From NCBI GenBank assembly GCA_022826515.1, contig JAJDUT010000031.1:1-5998 (forward strand): a stretch of DNA of 5,998 bases, given 5' to 3'. The notes beneath the pieces are model-generated. The model did not search any database. It was not told the DNA's origin and saw only the letters and a list, made by a program, of their open reading frames with translations. Positions 1 through 5,501 of the stretch are shown in pieces. The stretch comes from Candidatus Latescibacterota bacterium (GTDB taxonomy: Bacteria; Latescibacterota; UBA2968; UBA8231). The position numbers and the translations under genes were made by a program. The stretch's first letter is position 1, and each line of letters opens with the position of its first letter.

Positions 1-55
1 ACGGCGCAATATGCGCCCATTGGGCGTCGGTCAATTCGGATGCATGGCGAGACAT
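1..55 (-). CDS. IS5-family transposase, N-terminal fragment (cut by window edge)
   Basis: The reverse complement of 53-55 is ATG, and the frame stays open to the window edge, reading MSRHASELTDAQWAHIAP. The ELTDxQWxxIAP pattern is the characteristic start of IS5-family transposases (DUF4096-type N-terminal domain), which usually continue with LLP and later a DDE catalytic domain. Only 18 residues are visible, so catalytic integrity cannot be judged. It is divergent from the csm genes and overlaps the first codons of the csm2 reading frame on the opposite strand. That points to insertion just upstream of, or into, the 5' end of csm2. The identification rests on motif recognition over a short stretch. 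Confidence 0.75.
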   Translation of the reverse strand, partial: MSRHASELTDAQWAHIAP

Positions 56-66
56 AAGGGGACTCC
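1..66 (-). mobile_element. End of an IS5-family insertion sequence (partial, runs off the left edge)
   Basis: The minus strand from position 55 leftwards encodes a transposase N-terminus, so an insertion sequence enters the window from the left with its transposase-proximal end here. The exact end is inferred. A CTAG lies at 66-69, and some IS5-family groups duplicate a central TA, so the element may stop at 66 with TA at 67-68 as target duplication. Reading inwards, the terminus would begin GGAGTCCCCTTATG, with the transposase start codon very close to the tip. The partner terminal repeat and second TA copy are outside the window, so the boundary cannot be confirmed. Confidence 0.5.
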
Positions 67-478
67 TAGGGCCGAAGGAAGACGAGCAGAAGCAAAAAAG
101 AAAAAACAAAACCCCCTATCAAGTTATGAAACCGCTTCTAATCCTTTGGCACGATACTTGGGAAGAAATGCCAAACCCAATCTCACCACGGGCCAGTTAC
201 GCCGTTTCTTCAACCACTGCCGCGAGATTGAACGTCGATTGAAAGTTGACGGCGAAAGCTGGCATCAAGTATCTGCTGGCTTCGAGGCGCTCTGTTACCA
301 TGCCCAAAACGCAAAATCGGCGGGCAAGATACCTCAAGAATTTCAAAATTTCATCGATGACAATGTGAAGCGGGTAATCTCTACAAAAGAGCCGGAAAGA
401 GCTTTTCTGGACGGTTTTTTGCCACATTTCGAGGCATTGGTCGGCTTTGGGGCCGCTCATCTGAGGAAGGATTCCTGA
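44..478 (+). CDS. csm2: Type III-A CRISPR complex small subunit Csm2
   Basis: Csm2 is the small alpha-helical subunit that lines the inner filament of the Csm ribonucleoprotein, next to crRNA and target RNA. From ATG 44 the protein has 144 residues, the usual size for the family. Visible family features are the LTTGQLRRFF helix (about 47-56), and the C-terminal helical segment with FLPHFEALVGF (about 125-135). The first of four consecutive + strand cas genes, it ends 1 bp before csm3. The start is uncertain: ATG 11 is also in frame, but both ATGs lie antisense to the transposase start, neither has a good ribosome binding site, and the first 8 or more residues may be encoded by the insertion sequence. 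A basic, A-rich stretch (AEAKKKKQ) follows. The native start may have been lost. Confidence 0.85.
   Translation: MARHKGTPRAEGRRAEAKKKKQNPLSSYETASNPLARYLGRNAKPNLTTGQLRRFFNHCREIERRLKVDGESWHQVSAGFEALCYHAQNAKSAGKIPQEFQNFIDDNVKRVISTKEPERAFLDGFLPHFEALVGFGAAHLRKDS
463..470 (+). promoter_or_regulatory. Ribosome binding site of csm3
   Basis: GAGGAAGG lies inside the end of csm2, 9 bases before the ATG at 480. It is the clearest Shine-Dalgarno sequence in the csm genes and supports the chosen csm3 start and a strong, separate initiation of this multi-copy subunit. Confidence 0.7.
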
Positions 479-479
479 C

Positions 480-1151
480 ATGCAAAGAACTACTATTTAC
501 GCCATTACTTTTACCGCTCGATGCGAAAGCGGCCTTCATATCGGTGGTTCGCAAGACGAGTTGGCAATTGGCGGCTCCGATAGTCCGGTGATCAAGAATC
601 CGGCAACTCGTCAGCCCTATATCCCCGGTTCCTCCCTGAAGGGAAAGATGCGAGGCGAATTGGAGAGGCAATTGGGCCGATTCGGTGGCCGGGACAATGA
701 CCGTCCGTGCGGTTGTGCAAAGGACGAATGCCCCATCTGTCGAATATTTGGAGCGCACATGAACACCAGAAGCAATCTCGGCCCTTCCCGCATCATCGTC
801 CGCGACGGTAGGCCCCTCACGGGTGTTCGCATCGAGAACAAGACGGAAAATGTCATAAACCGCCAAACTGGTGCGGCTCAACATCCGCGATCCAACGAGC
901 GGGTCGTCGAGGGTACGGAGTTCAAGATGCAGATCGTTCTGCAAGTATTCGATCTCGACGGACATTTCTCATACACGGACGTCAACGGCGGCTCGCATCA
1001 AGGTGATGAAGCTCTCCAAGCGGTCGTCGCCGATGGTTTGCGCCTAGTTCAGATGACGGGTCTAGGTGGCGGGACGAGCCGGGGTTCGGGGGCGGTGGGT
1101 TTTTACGATTTCAAACTGGATGGTAACCCATGGAAACATTGGTCCGCCTGA
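480..1151 (+). CDS. csm3: Type III-A RAMP backbone subunit and target-RNA nuclease Csm3
   Basis: Csm3 forms the repeated (Cas7-type) backbone of the Csm complex, binds crRNA and cuts target RNA at 6-nt steps. The 223-residue length is normal. Visible family features: GLHIGG (18-23), SDSPVIKN with Asp34, which aligns with the catalytic Asp33 of Streptococcus thermophilus Csm3, IPGSSLKGKMRGELE (48-62), the TGVRIENKTENVINRQTG block (114-131) that ends in the conserved region before ERVVEGTEF, and the glycine-rich RAMP loop GLGGGTSRGSGAVGF (194-208). A cysteine cluster C77, C79, C84, C87 sits in the insertion before RIFG and may bind zinc. The catalytic Asp is present, so target RNA cleavage is predicted to be intact. 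It starts 1 bp after csm2 and overlaps csm4 by 22 bp. Confidence 0.95.
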   Translation: MQRTTIYAITFTARCESGLHIGGSQDELAIGGSDSPVIKNPATRQPYIPGSSLKGKMRGELERQLGRFGGRDNDRPCGCAKDECPICRIFGAHMNTRSNLGPSRIIVRDGRPLTGVRIENKTENVINRQTGAAQHPRSNERVVEGTEFKMQIVLQVFDLDGHFSYTDVNGGSHQGDEALQAVVADGLRLVQMTGLGGGTSRGSGAVGFYDFKLDGNPWKHWSA

Positions 1152-2080
1152 GGCTGAAGCCTCTCGGGGTTTGGACTACGCCTTGGCAGGCGGATTCGCT
1201 GCTTGGCGCGATGGCGTGTACATGGGCGCGTTCTCGGGGGCAGGATGCGCTCCAGCGGGACTTCTTGGAGCCGTGGCTCGCCCATGAGCCGCTGTTTGTC
1301 ATATCCGACGCTTTTCCCGGCGATTCTTTGCCAGCACCGGCGGGGCTGTCGTTGTGGTGGGATTGGCCCGCAGAGAAACGCAAGAACGTCAAAAAACATC
1401 GCTGGATGACTGCAACCGACTTTTGTCGAGTCCAAGAGGGGAAAAAACCCAATCTAGAAGATTCCGGTATCGCCATCCGAGATCGCGTACGGCTGCGCAA
1501 TACCATCTCCCGCGTTTCCAATACCACGGGTGCTGGCGGTGAACTCTTTGAAGTGCCGTTTTCAAATCTCAGCAAATCAGATGGTGGCTTGACTATTTTT
1601 ACTCGTGCTGCCGATGGCGGCCTGCAGATTTTGCTGGAAGCCTTGGGAATGCTGGGGCGGACCGGATATGGTGCCGATGCCTCGGTGGGCCACGGCAGCT
1701 TTGAGCTAGAAGGAGAGCCAACACCCTGTTCCGAACTGGATAATGTTCCTAGAGCCGACGGATTCATATCTCTCTCAACGTTCCAGCCAGCGGCTACGGA
1801 CCCAGTGGAAGGTTTCTGGCGGCTCTTCGTCAAGTACGGAAAACTGGCTCCAGAGTTCCACTCGACAGCCGTGTTCAAACGTCCACAGGTCATGCTGTCG
1901 GCCGGTGCCTGTTTCCGCACGAAACACCCTCCAAAACCTTTTTACGGTGCCCCTATTGGGCCGGAGCGTTTGCTCAGCAAAAATGCCCGTGAATCGCTTG
2001 CCGAACGTGGCGTTCACCCGGTTCAGGCAGCCTTCGGGCTCGCTGTCCCCATGATCTGGCGAGAAGTAAACGACCAGTGA
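1130..2080 (+). CDS. csm4: Type III-A RAMP subunit Csm4 (Cas5-type, crRNA 5' handle binding)
   Basis: Csm4 is the Cas5-like RAMP protein that holds the crRNA 5' handle and connects the Csm3 filament to Cas10. The 316-residue protein begins with the typical RLRLKPLGVWTTPWQADSLLG strand and helix (6-26). It has the RNTISRVSNTTG segment (123-134), a glycine-rich RAMP loop LGRTGYGADASVGHGSFE (175-192), and a C-terminal end GVHPVQAAFGLAVPMIW (294-310). The start at 1130 lies inside csm3, giving a 22-bp overlap with only a weak upstream purine stretch, so translational coupling is likely. A long open frame lies on the opposite strand of this gene but has no recognisable content. The next gene is a CARF protein rather than the csm5 expected here. 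Confidence 0.88.
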   Translation: METLVRLRLKPLGVWTTPWQADSLLGAMACTWARSRGQDALQRDFLEPWLAHEPLFVISDAFPGDSLPAPAGLSLWWDWPAEKRKNVKKHRWMTATDFCRVQEGKKPNLEDSGIAIRDRVRLRNTISRVSNTTGAGGELFEVPFSNLSKSDGGLTIFTRAADGGLQILLEALGMLGRTGYGADASVGHGSFELEGEPTPCSELDNVPRADGFISLSTFQPAATDPVEGFWRLFVKYGKLAPEFHSTAVFKRPQVMLSAGACFRTKHPPKPFYGAPIGPERLLSKNARESLAERGVHPVQAAFGLAVPMIWREVNDQ

Positions 2081-2090
2081 GCCTACGAAT

Positions 2091-2096
2091 GAAGGA
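2091..2096 (+). promoter_or_regulatory. Ribosome binding site of the CARF gene
   Basis: GAAGGA, 11 bases before ATG 2108, is an acceptable though slightly distant Shine-Dalgarno sequence in the 27-bp gap after csm4. A nearer ATG at 2100 is in another frame, so 2108 is the supported start. Confidence 0.5.
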
Positions 2097-2107
2097 TTGA
2101 TGCTTAT

Positions 2108-3181
2108 ATGGCACAGTTGCTCATCACCACTGTTGGAACATCTTTGCTCACCAACCGCGATGCCCGCCCATGGGCAGGATGGAATGGGCGGGCTGGCGAT
2201 CCGTTGCCAGACGCCGCAGTCGTAAATCAGTGGCTGGATCAAGCAGAGGCAGTCACAGCTAGCGCCGAAACCAATACCTTGTACGCCATTGGCGTCCATG
2301 CCTCAGATCATATCCTCTTCCTCCACTCCGACACACCAGAAGGGCGCTTTTGTTCAGAGCGGCTGCAACATTTCTACGCTAAGCACTGTCGTCAAGTTGA
2401 TGGTCGTTCGCTAACGGCCTTGGGATACTCCCACGCTAGCTTCTCTCAAAAGGGGTTGAAAGTCTTGATCGAAGAAGCCATCAAAGCCGTGCGCGAAGCG
2501 CGTGAGAAATCCCTCAACCCCGTATTTTGTGCCACCGGTGGATTCAAGGCTGAAATTGCCTTTCTCAACTTATTGGGTGCCTTGCTTGAGGTCGAAGTGT
2601 ACTACATCCATGAGCAATTTCGAGAGATTGTTCGCCTGCCTCGCTTGCCATTGAATTGGGATGTGCAATGGGTGTTGGAACGCGAGGATTTTTTTCAGTG
2701 GATTGATGCCGAACCTCGTCCGAGTACGGAAGTGGAAAACCGATTAAAAGCACGTCCCGAACTTCGACCGCTTATCGAGGATGATGCAGATGGAAACTCA
2801 TACCTCAATGCCGCGGGCGACTTGCTGTTTCGCGTTGCCAAGGAACGGTTGAGCCTTGAACCTCGCTCGACTTGGCCTGATGCGGTGGCGAGACCGCCTC
2901 AAGAAAAAGATCAACTCTCTGGTGTGGAACATCACCGTCCGAAGGGTTGGAAGAATTTTGTCTCTCGCCTTTGTGCGATCGATTGTGTAAGCCAAGTCTC
3001 TTATGATAAGGCTGCCTTTGGTGGAGAAGTGGTCAAGATGCTTGATGGTACTAATGGCGTCATTGCGGTGCGATATGGTAAGGGTGACAAGAATTTGCCC
3101 TTACGCATTGAGACTTCTGCTCGCGGAACAGAGCAAACGGAGTTGGTTAAAGAATACATTGCACGGTGTCTTCGGAACTGA
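2108..3181 (+). CDS. CARF-domain type III ancillary effector (APE2256/TIGR02619-like), possible C-terminal RelE domain (Cami1-like)
   Basis: CARF proteins bind cyclic oligoadenylate made by Cas10 on target recognition and switch on an attached effector. This 357-residue protein has the two CARF ligand-binding signatures: TTVGTSLLTN (7-16) in the first strand and loop, and CATGGFKAEI (141-150) in the fourth. Residues about 175-250 look like a helical, possibly winged-helix, connector. No HEPN R-x4-6-H motif is seen in the C-terminal half, so it is not a normal Csm6 or Csx1 ribonuclease. Residues 275-357 read as a helix (HHRPKGWKNFVSRLCAID), then strands (GVIAVRYGKGD, LPLRIETSARG) and a final helix. 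That order resembles RelE toxins, as in the ribosome-dependent mRNA interferase Cami1. The CARF call is firm; the RelE call is inference. It lies 27 bp after csm4, in the place where csm5 and csm6 usually lie. Confidence 0.82.
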   Translation: MAQLLITTVGTSLLTNRDARPWAGWNGRAGDPLPDAAVVNQWLDQAEAVTASAETNTLYAIGVHASDHILFLHSDTPEGRFCSERLQHFYAKHCRQVDGRSLTALGYSHASFSQKGLKVLIEEAIKAVREAREKSLNPVFCATGGFKAEIAFLNLLGALLEVEVYYIHEQFREIVRLPRLPLNWDVQWVLEREDFFQWIDAEPRPSTEVENRLKARPELRPLIEDDADGNSYLNAAGDLLFRVAKERLSLEPRSTWPDAVARPPQEKDQLSGVEHHRPKGWKNFVSRLCAIDCVSQVSYDKAAFGGEVVKMLDGTNGVIAVRYGKGDKNLPLRIETSARGTEQTELVKEYIARCLRN

Positions 3182-3280
3182 CCACTTTTGCGTGATTCAT
3201 ATCAGGTTTTAAAGACCTAAAGGCTTAGAAGGCATGATTGCTCTACTAGCTGCCTTTAACCATATAGAGAATGCCACCAC
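3182..3280 (+). other. Intergenic gap between interference and adaptation genes, with two small hairpins and a weak promoter candidate
   Basis: This 99-bp gap separates the csm and CARF genes from cas4-cas1. Bases 3204-3218 can form AGGT..ACCT extended by a wobble and an A-T pair, with a 3-nt loop. Bases 3229-3256 can form AAGGCA..TGCCTT with an inner GCT..AGC stem and a bulge, followed only by TTTAA. Neither has a real T-run, so an intrinsic terminator is doubtful. TATAGA at 3263-3268 (4 of 6 to the -10 consensus) lies 19 bp after TTGCTC at 3238-3243, a poor promoter. The gap suggests separate transcription of the adaptation genes but does not show it. Confidence 0.3.
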
Positions 3281-4993
3281 ATGACCCACGACCACCAACT
3301 CACCCTTCCCTTGGCTCCGCCGCCAGCCGATGAGGATACGCCGCTCGTCCCGGCTCGCATGGTCAACGAATGGGTCTATTGTCCACGGCTGGCCTATTTG
3401 GAATGGGTGGAAGGCGAGTGGGCCGAAAGTGGGGATACAGCCGAGGGGCGTCGCGCTCATGGTCGGGTCGATGAAGGTGGGGGGCGCTTGCCCGCGCCCG
3501 ATGAACTAGGCGAGGAGATGACTCGCGCCCGATCCGTTACGCTTTCCTCGGAGCGTCTCGGCGTTATCGCCAAGATGGATGTCGTGGAGGCCGACGAGGG
3601 CATCGCAATGTCGGTGGACTTCAAGAAAGGCAAGCGGCCCCACGTTGCCGCCGGAGCCTACGAGCCGGAGCGCGTCCAAATCTGCACCCAAGCCATGATC
3701 CTCGAAGACAATGGTTACAAAGTCGAGCAAGGTGTGCTTTGGTATGCTGGCTCGCGCGAGCGGGTACAGGTTGTTATCGACGAAGAACTCCGTGCGCGGA
3801 CGCAGGAGGCGATTGCTGATCTGCGCTGGGCCGCGGCTAGTGGTCGTCGGCCACCGCCGCTCGAAAATAGCCCCAAGTGCCCGCGCTGTTCGCTGGCTGG
3901 CATCTGCTTGCCGGACGAGACCAACCTGTTCCGCAAGGGGTATCCGCCGCGTCCGCTGAATCCGTCCAACGATCCGGCGCTGCCGCTCTATGTGCAAACG
4001 CCGGGGGCGCGGCTGCGCAAAAGCGGCGAGCGCTTGGTGGTAGAGACCAAAGAAGAGACCGTGGAAGTGCCGCTGATCGACGTTTCCCAAGTTGATCTAT
4101 TCGGTCCAGTCTCGGTGACCACACCGGCCCTGCACGCGCTGATGAACGCCGAGATTCCCGTTTCGTGGTTTTCTACCGGCGGCTGGTTTCTCGGCCACAC
4201 CGTGGGGACTGGCAATGGCAATGTGGCCGTGCGCCAAGCCCAGTACCAAGCTTCTTTTGACGAGCCTCGCCGCCTCGCCTTTGCGCGTGACTTGGTGGCG
4301 GCTAAGGTGCGTAATACGCGGACGATGCTGCGGCGCAACTGGCGCGTCCACGGAGACGCGGAGGCCAAAAATGAAGTCTTGGTCCGATTACAGCGCATTG
4401 TCCAGCGGGTACCCCGCGCCAAAGACGACCGTCAACTGCTGGGCATTGAGGGCGAGGCCGCGGCGACCTATTTCGCCTGTTTTGCGAATATGCTCGCCGA
4501 GGGGGCGAAAAAGGATGTGCCGGCGTTTGCTTTTGCAAAGCGCAATCGGCGTCCGCCTACTGATCCGGTGAATGCCATGCTGTCGCTGGCCTACGCCTTG
4601 TTGACACGGGTTTTTACGACTGCGATCTCGGCGACTGGTTTGGACCCCTACATGGGCCTCTATCATCGCCCGCGCCACGGTCGCCCGGCACTGGCGCTCG
4701 ATTTGATGGAGCCGTTCCGGCCCATTGTCGCGGACTCGTGCGTGATTCAGGCGATCAACAACGGCGAGGTCAAACCGGGTGATTTTGTGTTCAATGGCCC
4801 GGCGTGCTCGCTAAAAACGGGCGGTCGCAAGGCGTTTATCGCTGCGTTTGAGCGCCGTCTGGAGCAGGAAACCACGCATCCGCTTTTTGGCTATCGGGTC
4901 TCTATGCGGCGGCTGATTGAGGTGCAGACTCGGTTGTTTGCCCGGCATTTGCAGGGCGAGATTGTCCCTTATCCACACTATCTCCCCCGGTAG
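3281..4993 (+). CDS. cas4-cas1: Cas4-Cas1 fusion protein (spacer acquisition; type I-G/I-U-like)
   Basis: The 570-residue protein joins a Cas4 nuclease to a Cas1 integrase. Cas4 (about 25-215) has iron-sulfur cysteines C34 (in YCPRLAYLEW) and C200, C203, C209 (CPRCSLAGIC). It also has RecB-type nuclease residues: H60, D100 (GVIAKMD), the D113-x-K115 pair in VDFKKGK, and Q133/Q137. Cas1 (about 235-570) has the catalytic Glu390 in LLGIEGEAAATYF, His462 in GLYHRPRHGRPALALD, and the acidic pair D474/E477 in DLMEPFRP. In characterised fusions Cas4 recognises the PAM and trims prespacers, and Cas1 with Cas2 integrates them. All key residues seem intact. This fusion is the hallmark of type I-G (formerly I-U), yet the neighbouring effectors are Csm. 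The gene is more GC-rich than the csm genes. ATG 3281 follows only a weak GAGA. It ends 5 bp before cas2. Confidence 0.96.
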   Translation: MTHDHQLTLPLAPPPADEDTPLVPARMVNEWVYCPRLAYLEWVEGEWAESGDTAEGRRAHGRVDEGGGRLPAPDELGEEMTRARSVTLSSERLGVIAKMDVVEADEGIAMSVDFKKGKRPHVAAGAYEPERVQICTQAMILEDNGYKVEQGVLWYAGSRERVQVVIDEELRARTQEAIADLRWAAASGRRPPPLENSPKCPRCSLAGICLPDETNLFRKGYPPRPLNPSNDPALPLYVQTPGARLRKSGERLVVETKEETVEVPLIDVSQVDLFGPVSVTTPALHALMNAEIPVSWFSTGGWFLGHTVGTGNGNVAVRQAQYQASFDEPRRLAFARDLVAAKVRNTRTMLRRNWRVHGDAEAKNEVLVRLQRIVQRVPRAKDDRQLLGIEGEAAATYFACFANMLAEGAKKDVPAFAFAKRNRRPPTDPVNAMLSLAYALLTRVFTTAISATGLDPYMGLYHRPRHGRPALALDLMEPFRPIVADSCVIQAINNGEVKPGDFVFNGPACSLKTGGRKAFIAAFERRLEQETTHPLFGYRVSMRRLIEVQTRLFARHLQGEIVPYPHYLPR

Positions 4994-4998
4994 CGAAT

Positions 4999-5292
4999 AT
5001 GGCCAACGAGCGTCTCTACATCGTCGCTTATGATATAGCCGACCCGAAGCGTTGGCGGCGCGTATTCAAGGTGATGAAAGGCTATGGGCACTGGTTGCAG
5101 TTGTCAGTTTTCCAGTGTCGGCTGACGGCTCGGCGACGCACTGAGATGGCGGCGAGGTTGGAAGGTTTGATCAAATTGGCAGAGGATCACATCCTAATTT
5201 TGGATTTGGGGCCAGCGGACCAAATTGATCCGCTGGTAGAAAGCTTGGGCAAGACGTATGAAGTGCCGAGTAGGCAGGCGACCATTGTTTAG
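4999..5292 (+). CDS. cas2: Cas2, structural subunit of the Cas1-Cas2 integrase
   Basis: Cas2 dimers bridge two Cas1 dimers in the spacer integration complex. The 97-residue length is normal. The first strand RLYIVAYDIAD (5-15) contains the conserved Asp12, and the YGHWLQLSVFQCRL segment (29-42) and the late strand HILILDLG (64-71) complete a ferredoxin-like fold. The start is 5 bp after the cas4-cas1 stop with no clear ribosome binding site, so translation is probably coupled to cas4-cas1. Its stop codon runs into a short inverted repeat (GCGGA..TCCGC, 5292-5304), and the CRISPR leader follows directly. Confidence 0.96.
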   Translation: MANERLYIVAYDIADPKRWRRVFKVMKGYGHWLQLSVFQCRLTARRRTEMAARLEGLIKLAEDHILILDLGPADQIDPLVESLGKTYEVPSRQATIV

Positions 5293-5501
5293 CGGAATAT
5301 CCGCCGTGTCCTCTGCGAGTGCTTCGATAGAAGGAAAAGGGCCGGTAGCCCTCGCAATGTGCTTTCTATTTGTGTTACAAGGAGATAGGTCGTATTATGA
5401 TGTGCATCTGGCGAACAATTTGCGTGTTTGAGAAGACAAAGCGGCGACCGCTCGCAAAATCTGTGGAAAACCCAAGCCGCACAGGGAGTTCCGCAGAGAC
5501 T
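5293..5501 (+). promoter_or_regulatory. CRISPR leader region
   Basis: The 209 bp between cas2 and the first repeat hold no convincing gene and are in the normal place for a leader, so new spacers should enter at the left end of the array. Features seen: inverted repeats GCGGA-ATA-TCCGC (5292-5304) and AGGGC-CGGTA-GCCCT (5338-5352), neither with a T-run, a promoter candidate at 5370-5398, a repeat-like GTGGAAAACCC at 5463-5473, and two related octamers CCGCACAG (5477-5484) and CCGCAGAG (5491-5498) just before the first repeat. No clear IHF consensus site was found by eye. Confidence 0.75.
5370..5398 (+). promoter_or_regulatory. Candidate promoter for the pre-crRNA transcript
   Basis: TTGTGT (5370-5375) and TATTAT (5393-5398, 5 of 6 to the -10 consensus) are separated by 17 bp, the ideal spacing. 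Transcription would start near 5405 and run about 97 nt of leader before the first repeat. The -35 box is weak (3 of 6). The direction agrees with the repeat's 3' end. Confidence 0.5.

Noticed and set aside
3..242. Open + strand frame from the window edge to a stop near 240, considered as the end of cas10
   Set aside because: Its sequence does not resemble a Cas10 C-terminus, and the left edge is explained by the minus-strand transposase start and csm2.
381..965. Minus-strand 194-residue frame opposite csm2/csm3
   Set aside because: It overlaps the well-supported csm3 gene and has no domain features or ribosome binding site.
1111..1920. Long minus-strand frame (269 residues) opposite csm4
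   Set aside because: The + strand gene has clear Csm4 motifs. The antisense translation has no recognisable domain and is a shadow of its codon pattern.
2108..3181. Calling the CARF gene csm6
   Set aside because: The position fits, but no HEPN R-x4-6-H motif is visible in the C-terminal half, so the csm6 name is not justified.
5338..5352. AGGGC/GCCCT hairpin after cas2 as an intrinsic terminator
   Set aside because: The stem is only 5 bp and no T-run follows, so it is noted only as a leader inverted repeat.
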